A DNA stretch of 64,000 nt from Panagrolaimus kolymaensis (taxonomy: Eukaryota; Nematoda; Chromadorea; Rhabditida; Panagrolaimidae): assembly GCA_028622995.1 (NCBI GenBank), contig JAJQJQ010000008.1, positions 2,914,001 to 2,978,000 of the forward strand. Reading direction: 5' to 3'. Each line of letters opens with the position of its first letter. The first letter of the stretch is position 1. The notes below the pieces were generated by a model. It ran no database searches. It saw nothing but the letters and a program-made list of their open reading frames with translations, and was not told where the DNA came from. The position numbers were made by a program, and so were the translations under genes. This document shows positions 21,091 through 32,751 of the stretch, piece by piece.

Positions 21091-23532
21091 TTAATTAATG
21101 TAAACGCATTATTTCTATTCGCAAGCGGTTTAATTTCTTGTTGATACAAATGAAAAGTGTTGTTTTTAGTTAACCAACCCACTTACAAAATTTTAAAAAA
21201 TATTTTTTAAATATTCAAAGAATGAAAACTGTGGCAAAAAAGTAACAATTTTGCGACTAAAAAAAGAAAATGAAGGAAGCTTGTGTCTAAAGATTTTTGT
21301 CCACCTCAAAAATTTTGCCGTTTTCATCTTCTTTGAGTCACAATTTTTACATGCCTCTTTTTGGATCAATAATAAACACTTTCTGTGAGCATGCAAAAAA
21401 AAACTAGCATGAAGGGTTAATCTTTGCGCGCGAACAGCTGGATTTAATTCATGCAAAGAAAACTATTGTTTGTCTGTCTGTGCATTGGAGGACGGAAAAA
21501 ATGGGGCCAATCTTTCATTCCATCAGCAAAAAATCAATATATTTTTCTGTCCATTTTATTATATTTTGAGATTGGATGTTGCTTTTATTTCTAAAATAAA
21601 AAAGTTCCATAATTTTAAAAAATTATGTATAAAATAAAATGCAATAAAAGTTAAAAATCAACAGAGTTATTCTGGATGAATTCACATCATTTTGCTTTCG
21701 CTTTCGAGCAATAATAGAAATTGAAAAATAAATTATAAAAATAAAAGCTATATTTTATCCGAAAAGAAACAATGGTTACATGGAGATTTTGTTTAGGCTT
21801 TTGATTTCTGGTTTAGCATTTCAGAAATTTTAATAATTAATGGTAAACTAGCATCCTTTAATTTTATAAGCGTTTTATTCATTATTATTAACGCAAAAAG
21901 CAAAAAACGAATTTAAATAACTTGCATTAATTACACTTGTATTCGTTCGTTTATGTTTATTTGAGACTATTTTATTGTAAACAATCTTTTTCGTTATTTT
22001 GCTCGATTTTGCGATACGAACACTGGTAAAAAACTTTAAAAGTTTCAGCAAAGTTTATCAAAAATAAAAGTATTTATTTTTTAACACGAAGTTTAACAAC
22101 TATAAATTGAATATGTTAGATATTTAAAAAAAGTTGCTCTTAATATTTTTCATAGACGTAAAAGAAAAAGGATTCTAAATTTCTTAGATATTTTTTCCTT
22201 TCCCAGATACTAATTCATCGTTAAATGCTCGTCATCATTTTATTTTTTCCATAAACCAAAAAATAAAAAAAGAAAAAACCATTATTTACATAAAAATGTT
22301 CCGCGCGCCATTATCACACTGTGTTTGGATAATAAACTAAACCAAATATAATTTGTAATCTCTTTTCTTTTTGTCATTTTCAAAAAGGATATACACGGTT
22401 GAACTTTGACGCTCCAGCCCTTTCATATAGTTTTTGAATTATTGTTTTTCTCAATCTTCTTCTTTTTTAGCATTAAAATGAGAGAAAAAAGCAGCCGTCG
22501 TCATCGTCAAACTTTTTGCCTTTCTTTTATCGATCTCTTTTTTTGGATGTTTGTTAGATTTTTCGTTGTTTCGCAATTGCATGTTTGTTTATTTGGATTT
22601 TTTTGAATATTTTATTTCATTTTTGCTTCTTTTTTTCTACCTCTTAAATTAAGTTTTTTACTTGAGGACAAAAAAGGCCCAAGAACTTTCGTTTCAGGTA
22701 AGCAAAGAAGCATATTACATTTCCAAAAAGCGAAAAAGGGCTTAAAACTGAAAACAAATTGCAAAGTATTGCTTGATTCTTTGTAACCTTCACAGGTAAT
22801 CCAAAATGGCCCGAAATATGGTATAAAACCTTTTATCAAAACATTTCGTTATAATCTTAAATGTTGTGTATTTATGGCAAAGAAGCTTGATTGGTGGGAT
22901 TAAAAACAATTGACTCCCAACTTTCACTAAATATAAAAAAAGAAAGAAATATCTCAAAAAAGATTTCCCTTTAAAAAAAAATTCAGCTTACAGCAATTAA
23001 TTTTAATGTTTACTCAATGCTAATGAAATTCCTACATTTTTTAAAAATCTTGTTTCGTTTTGAATAAAAAAGTTTGTTCCTAATTCTCTTGTTTTTTTTC
23101 GTTCTCACTGTTTTTTTTCTTTTGAATATTTTATTTTTTTAATTTTTTTCAATCTTTTCGTTAAATTTGTTGAAAGCTGAAAAATTTTTGCCATAAAAAT
23201 ATTTTAAGTCGCATATTTTTTTTGGCCTCTTTTGATAGCAATTCATTTTTTAGTTATCGAGAAAACTGAAAAAAATATTGATAAAATCAAAAATAAATCT
23301 TTGAACTTTTATTCTTTTGTTGAGCTAGAATGGATTAGAAATTATAGAATTATAATTATATTTTTATTCAAATAAAAATCAGCAAATTCAGAAAATGGAA
23401 AAGTTTAGATAAGATATATATGTTGGAAAAAATATATTTATTTGACCAAAAGAAGCAAGAATTAAGAAAAAATAAATGATTTATTAACCAAAAAAACTTT
23501 TTTTAAATACATAAAGTTGGAATTTAAGAAAG
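21091..23532. other. Long intergenic stretch
   Basis: About 2.4 kb of A+T-rich DNA. Open frames in it are short, low-complexity and overlap nothing conserved in the window. A ctcgtcatcatttt block near 22230 also occurs near 12856. No gene, RNA or mobile element that I can support. Confidence 0.4.
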
Positions 23533-26111
23533 TTAAAAGTAGCTTTCTACATAAGAGGGTCCTACTCCTATGCTTTTTCTTGCAACATTATAATAAACGC
23601 CTTGCATAATTGGAAATTTAACAGAAAGCGTGATATTTTCTTGAACTTGAGTAATAACTTTTTTATTTCTTTCATTGTTTGGTTTTTTTCGCTAAAAATT
23701 AAAATAAATTAGTATAAATGTTATTTTGTTAGAATTAACTAAATTTAATATTAGAAATTCCTTATAAAAATTTAGAAAAAAAAACAACTTACTTTTTCAT
23801 CACAAACTGGAATAATAATTCGAATTTTAAGTTTACAACTAGAAGGGCATAAATTTTTAAAAGATTTCGCAAATTCTTTTTTTAAAGTGAATGGATAAGA
23901 TTTATTTGAATTACGCCATCCAAATTGAAAAGCAATATCACACGATTTTGCATTAGGAAAAGAATTTAAATATTTTGAAACATCTTTGACAGTAAACATA
24001 TTACATTCGTCTTCTTCCATAAGAATGGTTAATGACAGTGTTTTGACACTTTCAAATATGTTGCTAAAAATGAAAGAGAATATAAATGATAAATGCCATA
24101 ATTTTTTAATAAAATCATACTTTGGAAAGCCAGAAGCATATTCAAATTCATGAATAATAAAATTATCAATTTTGAAATTTATGTTTTTCAAAATCTTAAA
24201 AGTTTTTAAATTATTGACAGTGTATTCTATCATAAAAGTAATAAATTTTTAGTTATTCTACCTTCAAATTAACTTTTCTTTCGCCAGCTGGAATTTTAAA
24301 TGTTTCAACCATTTTTAATTCTTTTAAACAATTTACAAATATTTGGCTATTATCTTTATTTTTATCTTCATCTTCATCATCTTCTTCTTCTTCCAAAGCA
24401 CAACCCTCAATAATTAATTCATCGAGTTCTAAAACTTAATGTTCTATGAAATCATTTTATATTTTTAAATAACAAATCTGTAAATGAATTCAAAAAAGGA
24501 TATAATTGTTTATCAGGCTCATTCTCAATTGTAATTTCTTTAATTGAAGGTGCAAATACAAGGCTTAATGGTTTCATTAATAAAAACCCATGAAATTCCA
24601 AAGTATTGTTTTTGATAGAATGTGGATGAAAACCTTTCTAAAAATTTTTAAAATAAATAATTAGTGAAAAGAAGCTAGTATTTTACGTACTTGATTTTTG
24701 GGCCATTCATAGCTATCGGCAGAAAAATCCCATTCTTGCTATAAAAAAATGTCAAGTTTGAAAAAAAAAATTTTACCCCAATGTTGAAATTAAATTCTAA
24801 CCCAATCTGTATCATCTTTTTCTTCATCATCCGTTGCAGGGCTGCCGTCGCTGTCGCTTTCGCTGTCGGAGCTTTCATCACTGTGAATTTCTTTTGATTT
24901 TGCAGAATTTGATTCAGCAACTTTTTGTCGATTTGTAAGAGAAAGTTGATTTCCACCATAAGAAAAATAAAAAATTTTTGCTTTAGAAAATTGAAATTTT
25001 GAAAAGTAATTTAAAGCCATTTTGAAGGGTTCTTTTCCAGCTAACATAAATCTAACGAGATCAATACCCTAAAAAGTGGGATTTTGTATATATAAAAAGT
25101 TTGATATTTGCGCCTACTTTATTTTCATTTTTTCTAATAACTTTCTGCAAAATTTCGTTGAGCATTTCGTCGTTAAGCTTTGGACCCTACAAAAGCACAT
25201 AAAAGATAGAATTTATGGTACTTTTTCCGTTTTTCCACCCCCGTTTTTGGATTTTTTTATTCCCTACTTTTTACTCGAGGAAGTTGAACTTCAGCTTGCG
25301 ATCGGAAGTCTCGCGCGATAACCACTCGGCTACCGATCCAACAAATGACAAGCTTTCAAACATAATGATATTGAAATGAGAAAATTTTGCATATTTTCCA
25401 TCATTCATAAAAGAGGTGGGAAAACGGAAAAAGAGAACTATAGTCATCTGTTTCCCTTTTCCCACCCCCAAAATCCATTCTTAACAATTTTAATAGCTTG
25501 ATCCATTATCTTAATTAAAAAGGATACTTTGTTGGGATATGGAACTATATATGATTTCCAATAATTCATTAATAAAAGATTTTAAATTTTCGAAAAATAA
25601 AACACTTTCGAAGAATAAAGTTAGCATAGTAAAATTTATGCAAATTTCATCTTCTCTTGCATTCTATCATTATTGCGAAAGAAAAAAGTTGAAAAAAAAA
25701 ATAATCCAAAAATGGGGGTGGGAAAACGGAAAGAGTGTCGAAGTCACGTTTCATTTTGATAGATTTAAGATTTTTTTGTTTGTTAAATAATAATTTTTTA
25801 GCTTCTTCAATTATCATTAAATTTTTTGTTTCAGCCTCGATTTCAGCTTTTTTCGGCTTTTTAGTTTTAGCAACTTTTGTGGCTCCAGGTCGAGAAGGCG
25901 CTGCTTTCTTTTGTTCGGTTAATAATTTTTTGTTAATGTCTTTAACTTCTTCAATCACATCTTTGAGTTGTCGAATATCACCAGAAAGTTCAGTAATAAA
26001 ATCAAATAAATCACAGGCTTTTCTTGGTTCGATTCGTTTCTTAGTATTTTTAACAATTTTTGTTAATTGAGAAATAGCAAATTCAAGTTGAAAATTAAGT
26101 TTTTTAACCAT
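23533..26111 (-). CDS. Unknown multi-exon gene, model uncertain, interrupted by foldbacks
   Basis: Not recognised. Exon 1 from the ATG at 26111 encodes MVKKLNFQLEFAISQLTKIV and a Lys/Glu-rich, coiled-coil-like stretch to KSIKMKRDFD near 25740. Foldback repeats occupy 25217-25735. Further minus-strand exons are credible: PKLNDEMLNEILQKVIRKNE (to about 25127), FMLAGKEPFKMALNYFSKF with an acidic SDSESDSDGSPATDDEEKDD tract (about 24800-25070), QEWDFSADSYEWPKNQ (about 24690-24737), GFHPHSIKNNTLEFHGFLL (about 24470-24640), an EEEEDDEDEDKNKD exon (about 24270-24430), then ESVKTLSLTILMEEDE and KSCDIAFQFGWRNSNKSYPF (about 23790-24060), ending VGPSYVESYF plus stop at 23533. The C-terminal half resembles F-box-type Leu-rich strands. 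One junction near 24230 does not keep frame in my hands, so a lesion or a missed splice site is possible. Confidence 0.4.
25217..25437. repeat. Foldback 1 with CCGTTTTCCCACCCC-type ends, holding a tRNA-like sequence
   Basis: The left end tttttccgtttttccacccc and the right end gtgggaaaacggaaaaag are inverted copies. The sequence family (pyrimidine run, CCGTTTT, CCACCCCC) recalls the ends of the MITE at 29244-29592. No convincing target-site duplication. Confidence 0.5.
25270..25337 (-). other. tRNA-like sequence with pol III A- and B-box patterns
   Basis: On the minus strand GGATCGGTAGCCGAGTGG and TTATCGCGCGAGACTTCCGA recall the 5' half of a tRNA (A box TAGCCGAGTGG), and AAGTTCAACTTC is a B-box-like hairpin (GTTCAANNC). 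The acceptor stem does not pair, so it is not a functional tRNA; a tRNA-derived SINE head or tRNA pseudogene is more likely. Confidence 0.4.
25449..25735. repeat. Foldback 2 with CCCTTTTCCCACCCCC-type ends
   Basis: Left end tgtttcccttttcccacccc, followed by ccaaaatcca; right end tgggggtgggaaaacggaaa, preceded by taatccaaaaa. With foldback 1, four copies of the motif lie in alternating orientation across 25217-25735. The unique middle contains minus-strand coding-like text (NLKSFINELLEIIYSSIS), suggesting that two short elements flank a genuine exon instead of one element spanning the block. Confidence 0.45.
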
Positions 26112-26568
26112 CGTTAAAACAATTAAATAATACAAAAAATTCAAGAAACTTTGGAAGAGCAGAGAAAAAATGAGCGCTTTTATAAAATGCGTTGAATAAA
26201 GCAGATAAATAAATTGATATCAACGACAAATAGAAAACATTTTTTTTGCAAAAAAAAAGATGCCCATTGCCCTGAACAGTTGCTCCTCGAACAAAAAAAA
26301 ACGCGCAATTAATCACTTCGGGCTCGATGAGAGAAAAGCCTTTTATTCACCAGAACAACAATTCTCGCGAGCTTTTGTTTTTCGAGCAAATGGGGGTCGC
26401 CTTTTATATGCGATCCAAAATTGGCGGCTGCTCTCCTTGATGAGTCGTTTGGATTTGCTTCCTTAAAGGTTGAGAAAGCAACCTTTAGCTTCGGCGGCAC
26501 AAAGAAATTTAAAATAAGAAAAGAGGAAATGAGAAAGGGCTGAAGAAGAAGAAAATATAAAATATCGG

Positions 26569-26808
26569 AACATGCTTTGACTTTTTTACCTAAAAATGCA
26601 GCAAAAGTCATTTTTAGAGAAACAGAATTGTCCCTTTTTGTTGTTGAAGATGGAAATGAAAAAATTATTGACGGTAAATTAACTCAGTTTTGATTAAAAT
26701 TTTAAGTAATTCGTAATTTTATAGGTTACGAAAAAATCTCTACGTTCATCGGTTTCAATAGTAAAAAGCCTATCGTTGGCGGTGAAGCTGAAAAACCGGC
26801 AAATTGAA
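26569..26808 (+). pseudogene. Type B Hsp70-like fragment
   Basis: AKVIFRETELSLFVVEDGNE and KIIDG, an intron-like gap (about 26671-26724), then YEKISTFIGFNSKKPIVGGE and AEKPAN plus stop match type B genes at the exon 2/exon 3 junction (AKLILSETELTLFVIENGKE / SLFIGFNDKKPIIGEEA). Exon 1 and the last exon are missing; upstream sequence has an in-frame stop near 26497. Best read as a truncated duplicate. Confidence 0.6.
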
Positions 26809-27406
26809 ACAAACCTTCTAAATCAAAATCAAACAATAGAAAATAATCCAGAAACTGAAACCCTTATTAATGACAATACATCGCTTAAAATTTATTTACC
26901 TTAAAATAATTTTTGTAAAATGTTGTATGCTTTCTTTATTTAATAAAATTTTTGAAAATAAAAAAAAAAAAAAGATTACAAGTTTATTTTTTTGCAAACC
27001 GGTTGAAAAATAAAAAATTTTGTTGGCTTATAAAATCGCATAAAATAATTTTGTACTCATTATTATTTTTTATAAAAATTAGATGGTTTCACATTTTGTC
27101 AAAATATAGTGATGTCGGGTGTTAAATGAAAGCAAAAAAATCCCGTTCAACCCCTTTATATTTAATTTTTATTCATCAGTTAAATTTGGAAAAAAATGTT
27201 TTTTTATTTCTTGAAAAAAGCAAATCACACAAAATATTTTTCTTTTAGGAATAAAGAAAACAAACTGATAAGCTTAAATATTTGCGTTTCGTTTCTTTTC
27301 ATATAAATAAAAAAATGTAAGAGATAAAAAACACATAGAAAAAAAAGTTTTATTGATTATTTTTTTTTTGCACTCTTTTCTTTTTTTTGTCTCGTTAAAA
27401 ATAGAG
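26809..27406. other. Intergenic, upstream of type A gene 3
   Basis: A+T-rich; nothing recognised besides T-rich tracts before the start codon. Confidence 0.35.
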
Positions 27407-30258
27407 ATGGTTTTTCATATTGGAATTGACCTTTATTCAACGACATGCGCAGCTTACAATGATGAAACTAAAGAAATTATATATTTTGTATTGAACCTTG
27501 GTAATTTAAAAAAATTGTAGTTTTTGTTTAATATTTTTTAAATTTTAGAACCTGGAGACGAAAATAAGCGATATAGTTTAATGTTTGAAAAAATAAAGAA
27601 ACATCTAAACGGGAAAGAAATTGGATGGACTTGTATTTATTTAAATAATTTTTACACATATGATACAAGTCCTTATATAGAAAATGGAAAGCTACATGGA
27701 TTTTTAAATATATGATTTATTGATTTTCATGCTCAATTATATTTTAAATATATTGTTCGAGCAAACAATTATAAACCGAGTACGAATGATACAATTTGGA
27801 TGTTATGTGAAAATAATTTTTATGCATGGAAAATAACAACTGAAACAAAAGCTAAAATGCTAAAATTTTGGCCATCGCTATCATCTCTAACCAAAGAAAC
27901 TTTAGAACAACTAACAATAGAAACAATAATTAATGAAGACCCTTGCCTAATAATCTATGACAGATTATCAGATATTGAAATAAATTTAATGAATGGCATG
28001 TATCCAAATAGAAAAATCATTCAAGTCGAAGAACCATTGACTATCGCTGAAGCTGCTTTAATAAAGGCTCGAATAGCAAATAAAGATCCAGAAGTTTTCG
28101 AATATGACGTTCATTCGCATCTAAATGGAAATATTATAATAAAAGTTAATGAAAAAGTTATTAACACTTTTTTTAAATGGCAAGCTTTGCTAATAGAAAA
28201 AACTATTATTGTGCCAATTGAAAACAACGAAAGAAAATTAATGGTAGGAAATTTAAATATATTAAAAGAGGAGCAAAAATACAAAAAAACTTTGATGAAA
28301 TTGTAAATTCAAAAAATTTATTGGCTTTTAACTCTAAAGTAAAATTTTTTTAGCTTGAAATATTTTTTGAAGAGGAATCTTTTTATGATGAAGAAAAAAT
28401 AATAACCAAAGACATGATAGAAGCTAAAGAAATTGTGCTTACATTTAAATTTGATGAATATAAGATGGAAATAGTATGGATAAAACCCAAAAACTCGGAG
28501 CATTTTATAAGGAAAAATACTATAAAAAGGAAAACAAAAGTTAGTCTTTTATTTTTCAAAATAATTTGGAATCATATAATTCAAGTTTATTTTAGTATTC
28601 ATACATAATTCCAAAGAAAGTAAAAGATAATAATATGGTCACAGATGCAATTGGAATCGATTTGGGTACTTCTCGCTGTTTTGCAGCAATAGATCGGCAA
28701 AATGGAATTCAAACTATAGCCCTCGATAATGTTGGAGAACGGCAACTTCCATCATACGTTTCGTTTAACGAGGAAAAGGAAAAATGCGGTCAACTCGTAA
28801 TAAATCAACTTCAAAATTATGCAAAGTCAACAATTTTTGATTCCAAACGAATCATTGGAAAGCGTCTTCGAGAAATTTGTGTTGATCAAACTTGGCCATT
28901 TGAAATTATAAATTCTGATGAAAATAAACCAGCAATGCAAATCGAAATGTCTAAAGATTTCGTGAAAAAATATCATGAAGAAATAGCAGCCGTTTTATTA
29001 AAACATATAAAAAGAAAAGCTGAAAAATTTCAAGGAAAAGAATTGGTTGAAGTTGTAATAACCGTTCCTGCTGCGTTTACAAAAAAACAAAAAGCTGCAA
29101 CTTATATTGCTGCAAAATTAGCTGGATGGAAAACTGTGCATTTATTGCCTGAACCTGTGGCAGCTTCCATCGCTTATTTCATAGATCGACCAATTCCAAA
29201 TAATTTCAAAGTGTTACTTTTTGATTTTGGCGGTGGCACTTTGGGCACTTATGCTGTTTTCCCCCCACATTTTTGCAATTTTTATATTTTCCATTGTTTC
29301 TTTGACTTTTTACGTTATGCATGTTGCAGAAACAAAAAGCGGTTTTGGTAGCTTTTTTTATTTTTCAATATAAGTTTGTTTCTTAGAATATTAGTCATAA
29401 GTCGAAATTAATTTCGGGTGGATAATTAATACAATATTGGTAAAAAATCGAGAATATCTTACCTAATTATCCCCCGAAGTAAGTTTTCATTTACAAAATA
29501 AAAAACTATAAAACAAAGGCACTTTTTACAATGACAAAAAAGTGAAAAATCAAAAAATCGCAAAAATGCGGGGGGAAAACAGCATAAGTGCCGCACTTTG
29601 GATGTTTGTTTGATCGAAGTTGTCAATGATACTTTGCAAGTACTTGGCACCATAGGCGATACAAATCTTGGTGGAAGAGATTTTGATAATCTTTTATTTG
29701 AGCATTTTTCACGAATTTTAAAAATTGAATATGGAATCGATGTGATGGCAAAAGATAAGCTAAAGTATCGATTAATACAAAAATGCGTAGAAATTAAGCA
29801 TACACTTTCAATTGAAAAAACAACAACGTGAGTTACATAAAATTTGAAGTGAAATAACTTTAATTTTATAAAATATATTTTCTAGATTAGATATAAATGA
29901 TTTTGATACGCGTATTGAAGAAACCATAACCATAACAAGAGAAGAATTTGAAAATATGTCAAAAGAGGTAAATAATAAAATTATGATTCTTATAACTGAA
30001 GCGCTTTCATCGGCAGAATTTACATCAAAAGATATTCAAAAAGTTTTATTAGCTGGTGGAAGTTGTCGAATACCAATGGTTAAAAAATTATTGCAAAACA
30101 TCTTTGGAAAAGCTAATTTTTGCTGTGAAGAAAATCCGGATGAAGTTGTGGCCATTGGAGCTGCTTACTATGCCACATATTTAAATCAAACTTCAAAAGA
30201 AAAAACAACACCTGATTTGAGATTTTTTGATTCTTTTCATGCTATGTTAACTATATAA
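27407..30258 (+). pseudogene. Tandem Hsp70-like protein, type A gene 3: nonsense codon plus MITE
   Basis: Five exons (27407-27500, 27549-28243, 28354-28539, 28596-29827, 29886-30258) would give 740 aa if two lesions are ignored. A TGA at 27713-27715 sits where paralogues have CAA or CAG (Gln), and the element at 29244-29592 splits the phosphate-2 motif between FGGGTL and DVC. Every other splice site and frame is intact, so both lesions look recent. Its N-terminus, MVFHIGIDLYSTTCAAYND, keeps the most Hsp70-like phosphate-1 loop among the degenerate first units and helps show their origin. The second ATPase domain has AIGIDLGTSRCFAAI, FDSKRIIGK, LPEPVAASIAYF, IGDTNLGGRDFDN, LLAGGSCRIP and NPDEVVAIGAA. 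The tail (LRFFDSFHAMLTI) is unlike the CaaX tails of genes 1 and 4. Confidence 0.85.
29244..29592. mobile_element. hAT-like MITE, 349 bp, in exon 4 of type A gene 3
   Basis: Ends GGCACTTATGCTGTTTTCCC, exactly inverted, with an 8-bp duplication GCACTTTG at 29236-29243 and 29593-29600. Deleting the element and one duplication restores GGTGGCACTTTGGATGTT, that is GGTLDV. No transposase frame. No GT/AG pair lies at the element borders, so it is not obviously removed as an intron. Confidence 0.92.
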
Positions 30259-32751
30259 TATGAAGACCTTAAAGAACTTAAACCACATCTTGAAAAGAAT
30301 GATAAATAATGTCTAAAATAATCTTTAAGGTATTCAAACTTTGATAGGTTATAATTTTAAATAAGTTGTTTTAAAATTTTAATAGTTAATTTAAAAAACC
30401 CTTTACTTTTTAAACTCGACTTTCTTATTTTTTATGAGATTATTTTTTTGGCATAAATTATCCTTTTTAACTTTTTTTAGTATTAAACGGTTAAAAAATA
30501 CTATCAACGCTTTTGATATTTTTTAAACACTCCACGTTCAAGAGAACGAAAGTTTTTTTATGCGGCTTGTTGTGCTCGATGTTTTTTTTTGTTTTGATTT
30601 TTTGGTTTTGATTATTTTTTTCGCAAAAAAGCCAATGTGTCGGTTGAAGCATTTTTTTCCGAACGTTTCGATTTTTCTTCTTCTTAGTGTTGCCAAATTT
30701 TTGAATTTTTTTATAAAATAATTTTTTAGTATTTTTTAAAAGTATTTTAAAACATTTTGTTTTGATAAGGTTATGACTTATTAATATATATGCTAATCGA
30801 AAACATTCAAATAACTCATTGAAGTTTCCAAATTTTATCTAATTTAATTAACGACTATAATGATTTAAAAAGAAAACAATAAAAAAACCACTATTCAGAA
30901 CTGGAACTTTTAGCCATTTAATAGTTAAAAATTCAATTAATCATCAAACAAACACAGTCATCGCATTTTGTTTTTCATTCTCTTTTTCTTTTAAAATAAG
31001 CAAAAAAGAAATGTTAAAAAAGTTTTTGCTGTTTTGTGTAACAAAAAATTTCTTTAAGTTTTTTACGTCGTTTTTGAATATTTCAGACTTTTTTTCTTAT
31101 TTTTTATAATTATTTTTTAAACCCATTAGAAGAATTAATTTTCATATCTTGATTAAAACTGTAGTAAAAATGAAATTTTCAGATAAAGTAGTTTTAATGA
31201 AAAAAGATCTGACTTAAAAAACACCCAACAAAAATTGAAAACCTCTTCAAATCAAATCAGAATATGAAAGATGTTGTGGTCAAACATAAATGAAAATACT
31301 TAAGTTGTTTGTAACTTTATTTGCACCTCATATTATAAATTATGCGACATGAAAAAAGGAAGGATTTTTTTGCATTGTTTTATCAAAAAGCCATTGTAAA
31401 AATATATCTTTTGGTTTTTTAAAACAAAAAAACTAACAATTATAGAAAAAAAATTTGATACATGATTTGAGAGAAGAAAAGAAATATCGCAGTTTAGAAG
31501 CTTCGATAGGAAAACAAGAATAATAACATTTCTGCGAAAATTATTCATTCAACACACTCATCGCCGATTTTTCCGTCATTTTTTTCTTCGTTTTTCAATA
31601 GACACGAACATAAATAAAATACAAACAGTTTTTTTAATGCAAAAGTTTTCAATAATTTTTAGCTTTGTTTTGAATATTTCACTTTTTTTTTATCTTTTGT
31701 AATTTATTTTCTTGATAGAAATATTTCAAATGAGTTTATCAAAATATTCTAGATATTTAAAAAATACTTCTCTTGAAATTTTTGTAATAAAGCTGAAGTG
31801 ATTTCTGCAATAAAGAAATAACCATGTCACCAATTTTGGAATTCAACAAACTTGAAATCTTGAATGGAAATATTCTGCATGCATCCCTGGAAAGCAATGC
31901 AATATAAATAATTAAAAAAAATTTACATATTAACAGTTAAAAAAATATATTTTGTAGAAAGAAAAAAATATCATCCATCGTCTTGAACAACAATATCACG
32001 TGAAAATGGAAAAGAATAAAAAGCATCTTTGTGCAAATTAATCATTCAACACACTCATTGAAATTCCCCTCTATTTTTTCAACATGGCTAAATAATTTTT
32101 CTTATAAAAATCGTTATTTTTCTTCTAAAAATTGCTTTAAATTTTTAACATTATTTTTTGAATTTTTCAGCTTTTTTCTTTAATTTTTAATATCGTAAAT
32201 GTTTCCTATGAATTTATTTCTTTACTTTAAATATTTAAAAAGAAAACTACAATTAAATTTTTTTCATCAGAAGATTTAATTTTAATTGATTTTAAAAACT
32301 GAAGATGAAGGTGTCGGGAACTGCCACATATTTACCTGTTGAGGATTGCCTTATCCCTCATATCTTTTCAAGCACACCTTTGCAAAACCAGAACCAAATA
32401 CTGTCGCTGAGACAGTAAATGTAAATAGCTCATTAGAAAATTTGAATGCAAATTCAACAAAGATTGCCCCATTTAAAAAAATAAAGTAAAATAAAGGTTT
32501 TTTTTATAAAAAAATTCAATAAAAAAATCTCCGCATCATCGGTGTTGAAGAAAGCTGTCATTATAACAATTTTTTTTAAATATCCTTTTTAATCTTTTGG
32601 CGATGTTTTGAAGCAAAAGATCAAAAAATCATTCATCAAATTTATTTTAATAAAAAACTGACAAAAAAATAAAGAAAAATGTTAATAAGCAAAAAAATGG
32701 CCCTAAAAAAATTAAAAACTTCGATGAAAAAGGAAAAAGAAACTTTTGCTT
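30259..32751. other. Repeat-rich spacer with an orphan coding-like segment at 32305-32488
   Basis: Two and a half kilobases between type A gene 3 and type B gene 2. It holds copies of a dispersed repeat (see the 31490-31860 entry; fragments near 30900-31000 and 32035-32170 share cattcaacacactcat). At 32305-32488 the DNA is less A+T-rich and reads HTFAKPEPNTVAETVNVNSS in one frame to a stop, with an overlapping 37-codon ATG frame. I cannot assign it to a family; it may be a relic exon. Confidence 0.4.
31490..31860. repeat. Dispersed repeat, copy 1
   Basis: About 370 bp align in the same orientation with 39530-39905: shared blocks include gcttcgatagg/gcttcgatggg, aaacaagaataata, ctcatcgc, cttcgttttt, gacacg(a/g)ac, and aaaatattctagata(t/g)tt. 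Both copies lie near type B genes (before gene 2 and after gene 3). No terminal inverted repeat found. Confidence 0.6.

Noticed and set aside
25270..25337. Functional tRNA gene
   Set aside because: Acceptor stem does not pair and the T-arm loop is too short.
27713..27715. TGA as selenocysteine
   Set aside because: The homologous codon is Gln in intact paralogues and TAA in another; no Cys or selenoprotein context.
29244..29592. Idea that MITEs in exons act as introns (introners)
   Set aside because: Element borders and the 8-bp duplications have no GT...AG pair placed to restore the frame.
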